Assembly (NCBI GenBank): GCA_013823725.1 | Contig: PNMQ01000006.1 | Span: 65,746 to 129,745, forward strand | DNA from: Candidatus Pelagibacter sp. | GTDB lineage: Bacteria; Pseudomonadota; Alphaproteobacteria; Paracaedibacterales; CAIOTO01 | Direction of reading: 5' to 3' | Length of the DNA stretch: 64,000 nucleotides | Part shown: positions 23,797-33,302 of the stretch, piece by piece | Layout: every line of letters starts with the position of its first letter | Position numbering within the stretch: position 1 is the stretch's first letter | The notes under the pieces: generated by a model | Seen by the model: only the letters and a program-made list of their open reading frames with translations | The model's database searches: none | Told to the model about the DNA's origin: nothing | Made by a program: the position numbers and the translations under genes

Positions 23797-26229
23797 CTAC
23801 TTTAAAAAACGTCTTAGCCATTTCTTTCTTGGTTGTTTAATTTCTGTGTTAACGTCTTGATCAGATGAAGCTTCTTTTTCACCCTTTACTGTCTTAGAAA
23901 TAGATTCTTGTTTATTTTTCTTTGTTGAAGATTCTATAGATTCTGTTGAAATATCATGATCACCCTGATTTCGTACGTCTACATTCAAATCTTGATTTTC
24001 AGATGATGATTCCTTCATGTCTCTTTTATTTCTCTGCTTCCAGTTACGAGACCTTCTATTTTTTTTACGCACCTCTGTTTCAGGATCTGTTTTCAAAATT
24101 CCATCAACAACAGCGAGAGGGTCAGAAATTTCTGCAACAATACTGTCTTCAGGGCTGTTTCTTGAAGGTACCGTTTGTGAAAGTTCGGCTTCTAAGGGGT
24201 GCATACCTGTCTTTTTCTTATTATTTCTTCTTCTCTTTTTGGGATTGGGAAGAATTTTTTCCTCATCTGTGCTAGGCTCTATTGTTTCCTTTGCACCTTT
24301 TAAAACAGCATGTTCTTTCTGTCTAAGATGCCTTTCATTGTCCATTTTTTGAGGTTCTTTATGAGCAATAGTAATATTTTCTTTAAGACTACTTTTCTTG
24401 ACGCATTCGATGAGAAAACCAGCTTCATAGGCAGTTTCGTGACGGGTAATATAAATCACACAGCCGTATCTATTTTCTATTTCAGATATATTAGCTCTTT
24501 TTTGATTAAGTAAATATAAATCAACCCCATGAGGAACAATTGCTTTTAATTCTAAACTTTTATCATCTGACAATTTTTTTTCAATTTCACGCAGAATCTG
24601 CAAGGACATAGAATCTATCGATCTGACAAAACCTTTTCCTTCGCAATGCGTACATTTTACCGTGTGGTTCTCAAACAAACTAGGACGCAGTCTTTGTCTT
24701 GAAAGTTCAAGTAATCCAAATTGGCTAATTCTACCAATTTGTATTTTTGCACGGTCATTTTTTACAAAATCTCTTAATTTCTTTTCTACAGCAGCGATGT
24801 GGGCTGTGTCATGCATATCAATAAAGTCGATAACGATTAATCCACCTAAATCTCTTAAACGCATTTGTCTAGCTATTTCAAAAGCTGCTTCCATGTTTGT
24901 TTTAAAAGCTGTTTCATCAATATGACGTTCTCTTGTTGACCTTCCAGAGTTAACGTCCACTGCAACTAAAGCTTCTGTAAAGTTTATGACAATAGAACCT
25001 CCCGATGGTAAACGTTGCTCTGCCTCATGCATTTTTTCAATTTGGTCTTCAACATTAAACTTTTGCAAAAGTGGAAGCAAAGAATCTTTATAAAAGCGAA
25101 CTTTTTTAGCATGACTCGGTATCATGGTTTTCATTAAATGCTTAGCAGCTTTATATGCATCGTCACCAGAGATAAGAATTTCAGAAATGTCTTTATCATA
25201 AATATCTCTTAGTGCTCTTTTAATCAAATCACCTTCAGAATAAATAAGATCTGGCGCATTCGAAACTAAAGTTTTTTCTTTTATTTCATCCCAAAGTCTT
25301 TGCAGATACTCGTAATCTCTTTTAATTTCTGATTTGTTTCTTTCTTTCCCTGCTGTTCTAACAATCAAAGCCATTCCTGTTGGAACATTAAATTCTTTCA
25401 TTAAATCTTTCAAACGACGACGATCTTCACCGTCGCTGATTTTTCTTGAAACTCCACCTGAACGAGAAGCAGAATTGGGCATTAGTACGCAATAGCGTCC
25501 AGGCAAGGATAAATAAGTCGTTAGGGCTGCGCCTTTATTTCCTCTTTCTTCTTTCACTACTTGAACTAATAAAATTTGTCTTCTTTTGATTACTTCTTGA
25601 ATTCTATATTTTCCACGTCTAATAGCGTTTTTTCTAGAGCTTTCGATTTCATCAATAATTTCTTGTGATGAATCATGATCTGATATTGGTTCAGAAATCT
25701 CTGAACTCGATTCGATATGCTCGGATACCACTTCTCCAATAAAGGAAAGTTCGGAAAGATCGATATTTTCTTGAACTTTATCTGAAGGTAACTCCAGCGA
25801 TGCTGATGCATCTATTTCTTCCTCCACACTAACAAAATCAACTGTATCATTGGAGCTGTAGGCCATATCTTGGGAATCTATTGGTACTTTAAAATCTTCT
25901 GAATTGTCAAAATGATCTTCTTCCGTTTTGAAAACTGAAGGATCTATCGAATGATCAAATAAACCTTCTTCTCTATCTGAAACAGGGATTTTGTAATAAT
26001 CAGGATGTATCTCAGAAAAAGGTAAAAAACCATGTCTGTTGCCACTATATTCAACAAATGCGGCTTGTAGTGAGGGTTCGACTCTTATAACTTTAGCTAA
26101 ATAAATATTGCCTTTTGTTATTTTTTTTGTTGTTGTTTCGGAATCAAACTCTTCTAAAGTTTGTCCGTCGACCACTGCAACTCGTATTTCTTCTTTGTGT
26201 GCAGCATCAATAAGTAAACGCTTAACCAT
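23797..26229 (-). CDS. rne: Ribonuclease E/G family endoribonuclease
   Basis: Core RNA-degrading endonuclease. The first 75 residues begin an S1 domain (KGNIYLAKVIRVEPSLQAAFVEYSG); an acidic insert of about 120 residues (around 85-205, Asp/Glu/Ser-rich) interrupts it, and the S1 domain resumes at KRRQILLVQVVKEE. The catalytic domain has the metal-binding Asp residues in VAVDVNSGRST and IVIDFIDMHD, and the zinc-link CTHCEGKGF. The C-terminal 230 residues are basic and acidic, likely disordered, and end PRKKWLRRFLK, resembling the C-terminal PNPase-binding element of alphaproteobacterial RNase E (inference). With 810 residues this is the long, scaffold-bearing RNase E type rather than RNase G. 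Confidence 0.92.
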   Translation of the reverse strand: MVKRLLIDAAHKEEIRVAVVDGQTLEEFDSETTTKKITKGNIYLAKVIRVEPSLQAAFVEYSGNRHGFLPFSEIHPDYYKIPVSDREEGLFDHSIDPSVFKTEEDHFDNSEDFKVPIDSQDMAYSSNDTVDFVSVEEEIDASASLELPSDKVQENIDLSELSFIGEVVSEHIESSSEISEPISDHDSSQEIIDEIESSRKNAIRRGKYRIQEVIKRRQILLVQVVKEERGNKGAALTTYLSLPGRYCVLMPNSASRSGGVSRKISDGEDRRRLKDLMKEFNVPTGMALIVRTAGKERNKSEIKRDYEYLQRLWDEIKEKTLVSNAPDLIYSEGDLIKRALRDIYDKDISEILISGDDAYKAAKHLMKTMIPSHAKKVRFYKDSLLPLLQKFNVEDQIEKMHEAEQRLPSGGSIVINFTEALVAVDVNSGRSTRERHIDETAFKTNMEAAFEIARQMRLRDLGGLIVIDFIDMHDTAHIAAVEKKLRDFVKNDRAKIQIGRISQFGLLELSRQRLRPSLFENHTVKCTHCEGKGFVRSIDSMSLQILREIEKKLSDDKSLELKAIVPHGVDLYLLNQKRANISEIENRYGCVIYITRHETAYEAGFLIECVKKSSLKENITIAHKEPQKMDNERHLRQKEHAVLKGAKETIEPSTDEEKILPNPKKRRRNNKKKTGMHPLEAELSQTVPSRNSPEDSIVAEISDPLAVVDGILKTDPETEVRKKNRRSRNWKQRNKRDMKESSSENQDLNVDVRNQGDHDISTESIESSTKKNKQESISKTVKGEKEASSDQDVNTEIKQPRKKWLRRFLK

Positions 26230-26328
26230 ATTTTAAAAAACTCCGTAAAACCACGATTACCTCGATCAAAAAATGTTGGTATTACACTCAGCATTCGACT
26301 CACAGTAAGCGTCATAAAATTTGTATAC

Positions 26329-26362
26329 ATTATATATAAAGTGAATTTACACTTTCCACTTT
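26329..26362 (-). promoter_or_regulatory. rne promoter with operator-like half-sites
   Basis: In the 346-base gap between rne and the divergent permease, a minus-strand TATAAT lies at 26334-26329 with TGGAAA 18 bases upstream as a weak -35, implying an rne leader of about 95 bases. Overlapping this is a perfect inverted repeat AAAGTG-AATTTA-CACTTT (26338-26355), and a third half-site CACTTT follows one base later (26357-26362). The rest of the gap holds only AT-rich DNA; TTGAAA plus CATTAT at about 26515-26545 could serve the permease. Confidence 0.45.
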
Positions 26363-26575
26363 CATACTAGAACATTTAAAGACCCAATTCAATGTCAGGA
26401 ATTGTAAAAATATAAAAAAATTGAAAAATAGTATATATCCATATAACCAAACATTTGAAAATGTGTCAAAGTATAGGAAAAATGGGCTATATTGATATTA
26501 TGATCTATTTTTTATTGAAAAAGATCAGAAATAATATCATTATAGTAAGAATATAAATTTTAAAAGGAAAAAGAA

Positions 26576-27724
26576 GTGAAGACTAACAACCTAAAAGTAA
26601 TTCTAACATCTGGATTTGCCATGTTTTCAATGTTTTTTGGATCAGGCAATCTTACATTCCCAGTTCTTATTGGCATAGAAGCTCAAAGCTCTTTCATATT
26701 CTCTGTGCTTGGCTTTATTCTGACAGGTGTTTGCTTACCACTCATTGGATTGTTAGGAATTATGTTTTGGGAAGGTGATAAAAATAAATATTTTTCTAAA
26801 CTAGGTAAAATCCCAAGTTTTATATTAACCCTCATCATGTTACTTCTTATGGGGCCTATTGGCATCATACCACGCAGCGCATCGTTGATACATGGAAGCT
26901 TTGAAACCCTTATACCTAGTCTTTCAATTGTGGTTTTCAACTTCTTTTTTTGTATTCTGATTGCAGCGCTCATTTGGCAAAAAAATAGAGTCATAGAAAT
27001 TATTGGTATTTATTTTACACCTATCAAATTAGGATCAATTATTGGCCTTATCGTTATAAGTTTAGTTGTCGCTAATCATACCCTTACATCAGGAACTCCT
27101 GCCTTAGATAATATAGAAGCTGGTATAAAAGCTGGTTATCAAACCCTTGACCTTATCGCAAGTTTCTTTTTTGGAAGTGCTATTTATGGGTACATCAAAC
27201 AAAAAATATCAGCACAACATCCCAATACCCCTGAAAGCGAGTTAAAAGAATCCATCTTTAAGTGTAGCGTTAAAGCAAGCTTTATCGGTGGAGGCCTATT
27301 GTCGCTTTGCTATATTGGTTTTGTAATTTTAGGTGCTAAATATGCTCCACATCTTGCAGACATTACAGGTCAAAAAGAAAAATTTTTAATGGTTATTGCA
27401 AAAGTTGCTATGGGTAATTATGCAGGAATTTTTGTAGCTATTACGCTATTTGTATCATGTCTTGCAACCTGCACTATTGTTGCTTCATTATTTTCTGATT
27501 ATTTATATGAAGATATTTTCAAAAAGAAAATAACAAGAGAAATTGCAATTGTATTAACCATGGGGCTATCTTTCACAGTTTCTTTATTAGGTTTTGAAGC
27601 AATTTATATTTTGTTGGGCACATTATTAGAATGGATTTATCCACTTCTTATGGTCTATGCCATTTATATGCTTGTAACTTCTCTTATGAATTACAACAAA
27701 AAAAATCAATCAGCTATGGCTTAA
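26576..27724 (+). CDS. brnQ: Branched-chain amino acid cation symporter (BrnQ type)
   Basis: Inner-membrane LIVCS-family transporter that imports leucine, isoleucine or valine with a cation. The 382 residues have about 11-12 hydrophobic segments, with the family start GFAMFSMFFGSGNLTFPVLIG, the conserved LLLMGPIGIIPRSAS block near residue 90, and the late LFSDYLYEDIFKKKI loop. The start is a GTG preceded by AAGGAAA. Compared with BrnQ of free-living bacteria (about 440 residues) it is shorter at both ends. Intracellular alphaproteobacteria often keep such uptake systems to replace lost synthesis; that is inference for this genome. mnmA begins 12 bases after its stop, so they are probably cotranscribed. 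Confidence 0.85.
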   Translation: MKTNNLKVILTSGFAMFSMFFGSGNLTFPVLIGIEAQSSFIFSVLGFILTGVCLPLIGLLGIMFWEGDKNKYFSKLGKIPSFILTLIMLLLMGPIGIIPRSASLIHGSFETLIPSLSIVVFNFFFCILIAALIWQKNRVIEIIGIYFTPIKLGSIIGLIVISLVVANHTLTSGTPALDNIEAGIKAGYQTLDLIASFFFGSAIYGYIKQKISAQHPNTPESELKESIFKCSVKASFIGGGLLSLCYIGFVILGAKYAPHLADITGQKEKFLMVIAKVAMGNYAGIFVAITLFVSCLATCTIVASLFSDYLYEDIFKKKITREIAIVLTMGLSFTVSLLGFEAIYILLGTLLEWIYPLLMVYAIYMLVTSLMNYNKKNQSAMA

Positions 27725-27736
27725 AACTCATATATC

Positions 27737-28903
27737 ATGATGCAAAGTTGCTCTTTTGACCGTTATCAAGTCCCAGATGACTACATCCCACCTGAAAGAG
27801 ATCTTCATTTAGAAGGTGTAGAATCAGGAGGGTTAGTGGCCGTTGCCATGTCTGGGGGCGTTGATTCATCAGTTGTTGCAGCATTGCTTCATGAAAAAGG
27901 TTATAAAGTTATTGGAATAACTTTACAACTTTATGATCACGGAAAAGCTATTCAAAAACAGAAAGCTTGCTGTGCTGGCCAAGATATTTATGATGCCCAA
28001 AAAGTTGCATCACAGATGGGATTCCCTCACTATGTTCTGAACTACGAATCTATCTTCAAACAAAAAGTTATCGATGATTTTGCAAACAGTTACGTCAATG
28101 GGGAAACACCTGTTCCTTGCATACAATGTAATCAGCAGGTTAAATTTAAGGATCTTCTTCAGTTTGCAAAAGATTTAGATGCTAAAGCGTTAGTAACGGG
28201 GCACTACGTCCAAAGAAATGTGTACAAAAAAGAAAACCAACATTTCACAACACTACAAAAAGCTATAGATCATAATAAAGATCAGAGTTATTTCTTATTT
28301 GGCACAACAACAGAAGAATTAAACTATCTTCGTTTTCCGCTTGGAATTTTCGATAGTAAACTAGAAACACGCTATCATGCAAAGAGACTTAAACTACCTA
28401 TTGCAAGTAAACCAGACAGTCAAGATATTTGTTTTGTTCCTAATGGAGACTATCGTTCAATCGTTTCCAAAATCAGACCAGAAGCCCTCCATCCTGGAGA
28501 TATTGTAGATATGAACGGGACAGTCTTGGGTAAACACGAAGGCATCATTAATTACACTATTGGACAAAGAAAAGGTTTAGGAATTTCTGCACCTGAACCT
28601 TTGTACGTTGTAAAAATTGACCCTACTAATCACAATGTTGTTGTTGGCCCTAAAGAGCAACTAGCAAAAAAAATAATTTATCTTAAAGACATGAACTGGC
28701 TAGTTTCTTTCAATATCGGAGAAATTATATCGTGCCAAATTAAAATAAGATCTTCAGGTGTCGAAATGCCTGCAACGGTCTATGTCATGGATCAAAACAT
28801 GGCAGAAATTCATCTTTATGAACCTGAATATGGCATATCCCGAGGTCAAGCATGTGTACTTTATGACCAAAGTATGCTACTTGGTGGTGGATGGATTATC
28901 TAA
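27737..28903 (+). CDS. mnmA: tRNA-specific 2-thiouridylase
   Basis: Adds sulfur to the wobble uridine of tRNA-Glu, -Gln and -Lys. The 388 residues begin with a 30-residue extension common in alphaproteobacteria, then the PP-loop VAMSGGVDSSVVAALL, the catalytic Cys pair (CCAGQD near residue 80 and TPVPCIQCNQ near residue 120, then DICFVPNGDYRS near 230). The C-terminal beta-barrel domain has YTIGQRKGLGIS and the typical ending GGGWII. All catalytic residues are present. It follows the BrnQ-type gene by 12 bases on the same strand. Confidence 0.95.
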   Translation: MMQSCSFDRYQVPDDYIPPERDLHLEGVESGGLVAVAMSGGVDSSVVAALLHEKGYKVIGITLQLYDHGKAIQKQKACCAGQDIYDAQKVASQMGFPHYVLNYESIFKQKVIDDFANSYVNGETPVPCIQCNQQVKFKDLLQFAKDLDAKALVTGHYVQRNVYKKENQHFTTLQKAIDHNKDQSYFLFGTTTEELNYLRFPLGIFDSKLETRYHAKRLKLPIASKPDSQDICFVPNGDYRSIVSKIRPEALHPGDIVDMNGTVLGKHEGIINYTIGQRKGLGISAPEPLYVVKIDPTNHNVVVGPKEQLAKKIIYLKDMNWLVSFNIGEIISCQIKIRSSGVEMPATVYVMDQNMAEIHLYEPEYGISRGQACVLYDQSMLLGGGWII

Positions 28904-29026
28904 AGCTTTCACATAGTTGATAATTTTAATAAAAATAGATTCAATTTTAATATTTTTTTAAAATTAGATATTTATTAATCTTTATACATTTAAAATTAAC
29001 TCAAAACACTATGTACATATATTTCG

Positions 29027-30643
29027 ATGAAAAAAAAGATCATCACATTTCTTTTCACATTCCCCTGCATGGCAATTATTTTAAGTAAAGCCTTTGTTTC
29101 GTATTCATATTGTGCGTCTTTGCGCCAACCACCTGCTCTGGTTAACCCAAATTCTTTAGCATCTTCGGCAGAAATTGTAAATATTGATAGTTTTCTCGAT
29201 AAAAAACCAGATCTTTCTGATAAAAAAAATATATTCTCTAATATTATTATTGCTCATAATCTTTGGGACGATCCTTCAACCAAAAAAACCACACATTCTT
29301 CTCAAGAACAAAGACAAAATATAGAACTTGAACCTGTTGTTTCTAAATCTGATCAAGACGAAACAAATCAATCTCAAAGAAGTACCGTTCCTCTGTGGGA
29401 AAGAAATTTAATACAATCCCAAGAACCTGATATGTCTGCAACAACGCCAAAAAATTCGGTTAGCGGACAAACTTCAAATGGCACTTCACAAAAAAAAGCG
29501 ACTCAACACCATGATTCCGAATCATCCATTATACGTCCTAAAGAAGGTAATGAAAAACAACGCATCATCGAAGGTGGAATAGTTGAAACTACACCTATTA
29601 GATATTCCTCACATAGAGATAGCCTTTATTTTATTAAAATCTCGATAGAAAAAAATGATTATTTTAAAGAAGATTATGAAACAAGCGGCGTACCGTTCAT
29701 AAAATATATATCGCAAACCAATCCTGCTACCACGAACACAACGACATCTTCAAACGCATCTATTCCATCAGCAGATTCTACGCAACAACCTCAAGGTGAA
29801 GTCGTTATAACAACATCTGGGAAAAAGTTTTTTATTCCTTTTGCACCAACAACTACAAACAAGGAATCTAGCTCTACCAGTGGCACAATCACTAATAGCA
29901 CTGTTGATAACCAGTATGTATATAATAATTCAGCATCACTTCCACAAACAACAAAAGATTATGCCCCCAGAGCATTTGCTGACCAAGCTAAAGAGACTGG
30001 TTTAAATTTTCCGGACACGCAACTTGTAAACACAAATTCTCCTGCCTATAAAACGCAAACACAACCTCCTCAACAATCACCTTTGCCAGAAGGGATAAAA
30101 ATTGATAAAACTGCTGAAAAAAGTGGTTTCGCGTTAGATGAAGAACAAGTTTTACGAATGCAGTCACAAATTAAATTTGAAAACTTAAGAATCGAATCTA
30201 CTTTGCTAGCTATGGAAAAAGAAGAACTGCAACGTAGACTTGCGGAACAATTAGTCAAACAATTACAAGCACAAAAGAAAACAGAAAAGCAAAAAAGCAT
30301 TCAAATCAACGAATTACGTGATCTCATTAAAGAAGTCATGAGCGAAGCAGGAGAAGCCGGCGGCGGGAAAGCAGCTAAAGGTGCAACGACATCCAAATTT
30401 TCAATGTCAAACTTCAATCTAAAAAATAAAAAGGATGCAAAAAAAGCAGCTAAAGAATGTAGTGGAAAATCGCAAGAAGAATGCAGTATTCGTTCTGAAA
30501 TGTGCGTTTATAAAAAGTTCAAAATTAAAGGAAAGAAAAAATCCTACTGTCGCATCAAATGCTCTGCCATTCCTAAAAAAGTTTGCAAAGCCGTAAAAGT
30601 ATGCACTACGAACAAAAAGGGTCGTTGTATAAATAAGAAATAA
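29027..30643 (+). CDS. Large secreted low-complexity protein with Cys/Lys-rich tail
   Basis: Unrecognised protein of 538 residues. A signal peptide (KKKIITFLFTFPCMAIILSK) starts it. Residues 60-380 are Ser/Thr/Asn/Gln/Pro-rich and probably disordered, with one conserved-looking patch TTSGKKFFIPFAP also echoed in the next gene (TASGEQFEKE). Residues 375-430 form a helix or coiled coil (EEQVLRMQSQIKFEN, then LLAMEKEELQRRLAEQL). The last 70 residues hold eight Cys in a Lys-rich context (ECSGKSQEECSIRSEMC, SYCRIKC, KVCKAVKVC, GRCINKK), suggesting a disulfide-bonded module. Secretion is likely; a host-facing or surface role is a guess. A 78-base gap separates it from a similar secreted gene. Confidence 0.6.
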   Translation: MKKKIITFLFTFPCMAIILSKAFVSYSYCASLRQPPALVNPNSLASSAEIVNIDSFLDKKPDLSDKKNIFSNIIIAHNLWDDPSTKKTTHSSQEQRQNIELEPVVSKSDQDETNQSQRSTVPLWERNLIQSQEPDMSATTPKNSVSGQTSNGTSQKKATQHHDSESSIIRPKEGNEKQRIIEGGIVETTPIRYSSHRDSLYFIKISIEKNDYFKEDYETSGVPFIKYISQTNPATTNTTTSSNASIPSADSTQQPQGEVVITTSGKKFFIPFAPTTTNKESSSTSGTITNSTVDNQYVYNNSASLPQTTKDYAPRAFADQAKETGLNFPDTQLVNTNSPAYKTQTQPPQQSPLPEGIKIDKTAEKSGFALDEEQVLRMQSQIKFENLRIESTLLAMEKEELQRRLAEQLVKQLQAQKKTEKQKSIQINELRDLIKEVMSEAGEAGGGKAAKGATTSKFSMSNFNLKNKKDAKKAAKECSGKSQEECSIRSEMCVYKKFKIKGKKKSYCRIKCSAIPKKVCKAVKVCTTNKKGRCINKK

Positions 30644-30730
30644 TATAAATATAGATCACTATTTACTAATCTTTAATTTTTAAAAGATATTCTATTTAAC
30701 AAATACAATTTACAATAATAAGTGCAAAAT

Positions 30731-32086
30731 ATGTCAAAAAAATATACAGCTTATATCGCATTATTTTCTCTAACAATATCTCATCATGTTTGCGCACAAG
30801 TCATGAGTGAATTGGGCACCAATAATACACCTTCTAGTTCAGGATTTGGATACTATCAAGCACCTGTAGCAAAAGATTCAAACGTAAAATCAGCACCTGC
30901 TTTAAATGTGCCTTCAAATTATTCAGGTTTTGGTTATACTCAAGCAAAACCTTCTGTTAATCCTACTTCAGAGATAACAGGCACATCCTCATCAACTGCT
31001 GCGGCACCTACTCCATCTTTGCCTATTAACCCTAATGCATCAAATTTTGGCGGTGGGATATCTACAAACAGTGCTCCGTCGACACAAGCATTAGCTTTAC
31101 CTGAACAACCTGCTAATCCACCGATTGTTCAACAAAATAATACTGTGACTTCTTCTCTACCAACACAACAAACCAATAATATTCATCATGCAAGTGAAAT
31201 TAAAAAGAGTGATGAATTAGCATCGATACAGGCATTATCAGATTATGAAGAAAGTGACCCTTATAGAAGACGGAAATCTTCTTTTGGACATTTCCAAGTC
31301 AATAATTCAGATGAAGAACCAGCATCTATGTACAACAATCAGAATTTAGAACTTGGCAAAGGGTTGACGTTGCTACCTGATGACGATATTGTAGGATCAA
31401 ATTTGCGTTCGGGCAAAACAAACGTTTTTGGATATAAAAAAATGAGGAAACAAAAACAAAACGCATTTCTTATACCAGGAAAAAGAAGAACTGGATTAAT
31501 CGTAACAGCAAGTGGAGAACAATTTGAGAAGGAACAAGCAAGTAAAGATCTGTCAACAACCCCGCTTGACGATAACATTGATCAAAACAATGAATCAGCA
31601 GCAACAACCGTAAATGCTGATTCTGTACAAACAGCGACTGTTGAAGATCCTGCACCAGCACCCGTGGCAGCACCATCCAAAGGTGGGCTATTGGATTCAA
31701 TAACATCTATTGCAACGGCTGTTGCAACAGTTGCAGATACATTTTCAGGCACAAAACCAGCTGCTCCGGTGGATACAAAGGGAACAGTCACCAAATCATC
31801 AGCAACCGTAAGTACTTCTTCATCTTCGACGAATGATTCAAACGATACTTCAGCATCTTCCAATTCCAATGAATCTGCTTCAACAACAACTACAGAGACA
31901 CCAGCAGAACTAAAGTCTATAGTTACCCAAGAAGTCTCCACACAGCTTCCTCCTTTAGTTCAGGCAGAAGTAGCAAGGCAATTAGGTCAGGTGAATCCCA
32001 ATAATATTGTTCAACAACCTATTCCTGCAGCACCCCCAACATACGATCAACCTCTGGAAGAATTACCCGTTTTCGTTGCAAAATAA
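30731..32086 (+). CDS. Secreted Ser/Thr/Ala-rich protein, unknown
   Basis: Unrecognised protein of about 451 residues. The ATG at 30731 is preferred to a GTG nine bases earlier. A signal peptide (KKYTAYIALFSLTISHHVCA) leads into a low-complexity body. Two early copies of a motif SSGFGYYQAP / YSGFGYTQAK, and a looser third NFGGGIS, suggest short degenerate repeats. Residues 170-270 are more ordered (YRRRKSSFGHFQVNNSDEE, then FGYKKMRKQKQNAF). The C-terminal half is Ser/Thr/Asn-rich with a helical piece ELKSIVTQEVSTQLPPLVQ. It parallels the preceding gene in layout and may be a divergent paralogue. It converges on mutY with only 7 bases between stops. Confidence 0.55.
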   Translation: MSKKYTAYIALFSLTISHHVCAQVMSELGTNNTPSSSGFGYYQAPVAKDSNVKSAPALNVPSNYSGFGYTQAKPSVNPTSEITGTSSSTAAAPTPSLPINPNASNFGGGISTNSAPSTQALALPEQPANPPIVQQNNTVTSSLPTQQTNNIHHASEIKKSDELASIQALSDYEESDPYRRRKSSFGHFQVNNSDEEPASMYNNQNLELGKGLTLLPDDDIVGSNLRSGKTNVFGYKKMRKQKQNAFLIPGKRRTGLIVTASGEQFEKEQASKDLSTTPLDDNIDQNNESAATTVNADSVQTATVEDPAPAPVAAPSKGGLLDSITSIATAVATVADTFSGTKPAAPVDTKGTVTKSSATVSTSSSSTNDSNDTSASSNSNESASTTTTETPAELKSIVTQEVSTQLPPLVQAEVARQLGQVNPNNIVQQPIPAAPPTYDQPLEELPVFVAK

Positions 32087-32093
32087 TAGAATA

Positions 32094-33104
32094 TTATAAT
32101 GCGTCCAAAGCTTTTGCAATCAATTTTGGGAAACTATATTTCTTTCTATCCGTCAAACTGATCCAATGATAAACCTCTTTATCTGTATTAAAACAAGAGT
32201 GATCATCTTTGCTATAAGAATGGTAGACAGAAACATTAAAGTGATAATGAGATAAAATATGTTTAAACTGGTGAAGTAAACAGTCTTCGTCTTTGTTTAG
32301 ACACTCAACTCTTTCATCCAAGTTTGAGGGTAGAAAATACATATTCGCAAACAAACCCTGTTCAGGATTTTTTTTAATCATAATTTTTTGCTTTTGAGAG
32401 TCTGTTACTAAAAACAAATTAAGATCAAATTGTTTTGGCTTATTAAGTTTTTTCGGTTTAGGAAATTCACTCATTGTATTATTTTCGAAAGCTTTGCAAC
32501 TTTTTTTCAAAGGACACATATTGCACATTATCACTTTAGGCATACATACTGTTGCACCTAATTCCATCAAAGCTTGTGAAATTTTGAACGCAAAGGCCTC
32601 TGATCCTTGCATCAAAAGTGTAAATTGTTGACTGATCAACTTTATATTTTTTGAATCAATATCTATTCCATAAAATCTTGACCATACACGTTTTACATTT
32701 CCATCTACAGGTATAACAGGCTGATTAAAACCAATTGATGCAATAGCTGCTGCAGTGTAATCCCCAACACCTTTAAGTTGGAGCAATTCATCATATGATT
32801 TTGGAAAAAAATCAAGGTTTATAATTTGCTGCGAAGCAAAATGTAAATTTTTTGCTCTCCTGTAATAGCCAAGGCCTTGCCACAATAAGAGCACATCATC
32901 AACACTAGAAGATGCTAAATGATTAACAGTCGGAAATTTTTCAATAAAACGATTAAAGTAAGGAATGACAGTTGCAATGGTTGTTTGTTGCAACATAAAT
33001 TCACTTACCATGATATGATATGGATTTGTTTTTTCAAAAACATCAACTCTCCACGGCAATATTCTTGCATTTTGATTATACCAATTTAAAAGTTTTTGAT
33101 GCAT
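32094..33104 (-). CDS. mutY: A/G-specific adenine DNA glycosylase
   Basis: Base-excision repair enzyme that removes adenine opposite 8-oxoguanine. The 336 residues have the HhH-GPD fold: the catalytic Glu in MVSEFMLQQTTIATVIPYF near residue 37, the helix-hairpin-helix LLQLKGVGDYTAAAIAS near 110, and the catalytic Asp in PVIPVDGNVKRVWSRF near 135. The four Cys of the iron-sulfur cluster appear in ATVCMPKVIMCNMCPLKKSC (near 195). A diverged NUDIX-like C-terminal domain follows (about 225-330). Length is normal. The gene is divergent from bamE across 198 bases. Confidence 0.93.
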   Translation of the reverse strand: MHQKLLNWYNQNARILPWRVDVFEKTNPYHIMVSEFMLQQTTIATVIPYFNRFIEKFPTVNHLASSSVDDVLLLWQGLGYYRRAKNLHFASQQIINLDFFPKSYDELLQLKGVGDYTAAAIASIGFNQPVIPVDGNVKRVWSRFYGIDIDSKNIKLISQQFTLLMQGSEAFAFKISQALMELGATVCMPKVIMCNMCPLKKSCKAFENNTMSEFPKPKKLNKPKQFDLNLFLVTDSQKQKIMIKKNPEQGLFANMYFLPSNLDERVECLNKDEDCLLHQFKHILSHYHFNVSVYHSYSKDDHSCFNTDKEVYHWISLTDRKKYSFPKLIAKALDAL

Positions 33105-33302
33105 ACTAACCGAGCTTATTTTTTTAAACAGTATAGGGGTTTAACACCCTAAAGAACAGAAAAGGTTTTAGAATTGAATCTTTTGATCTATCCACAAGCA
33201 ATATTTATTTTAAATTCATTTTTATTGTTTTCAAATCTTTAATTTTGATAAACTATCCATTATAGTGGAAAATAAGATTTATTTCTAAGGTAATAAGATA
33301 AA

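Noticed and set aside
23946-24513. Overlapping plus-strand frames opposite the rne C-terminus
   Set aside because: They are Phe/Ser-rich translations of the reverse of Lys/Glu codons, with no ribosome-binding site or family motif.
31339-31941. Minus-strand frames within the Ser/Thr-rich secreted protein
   Set aside because: Low-complexity reverse translations of Ser/Thr/Ala codons; no start signal, and the plus frame has a signal peptide.
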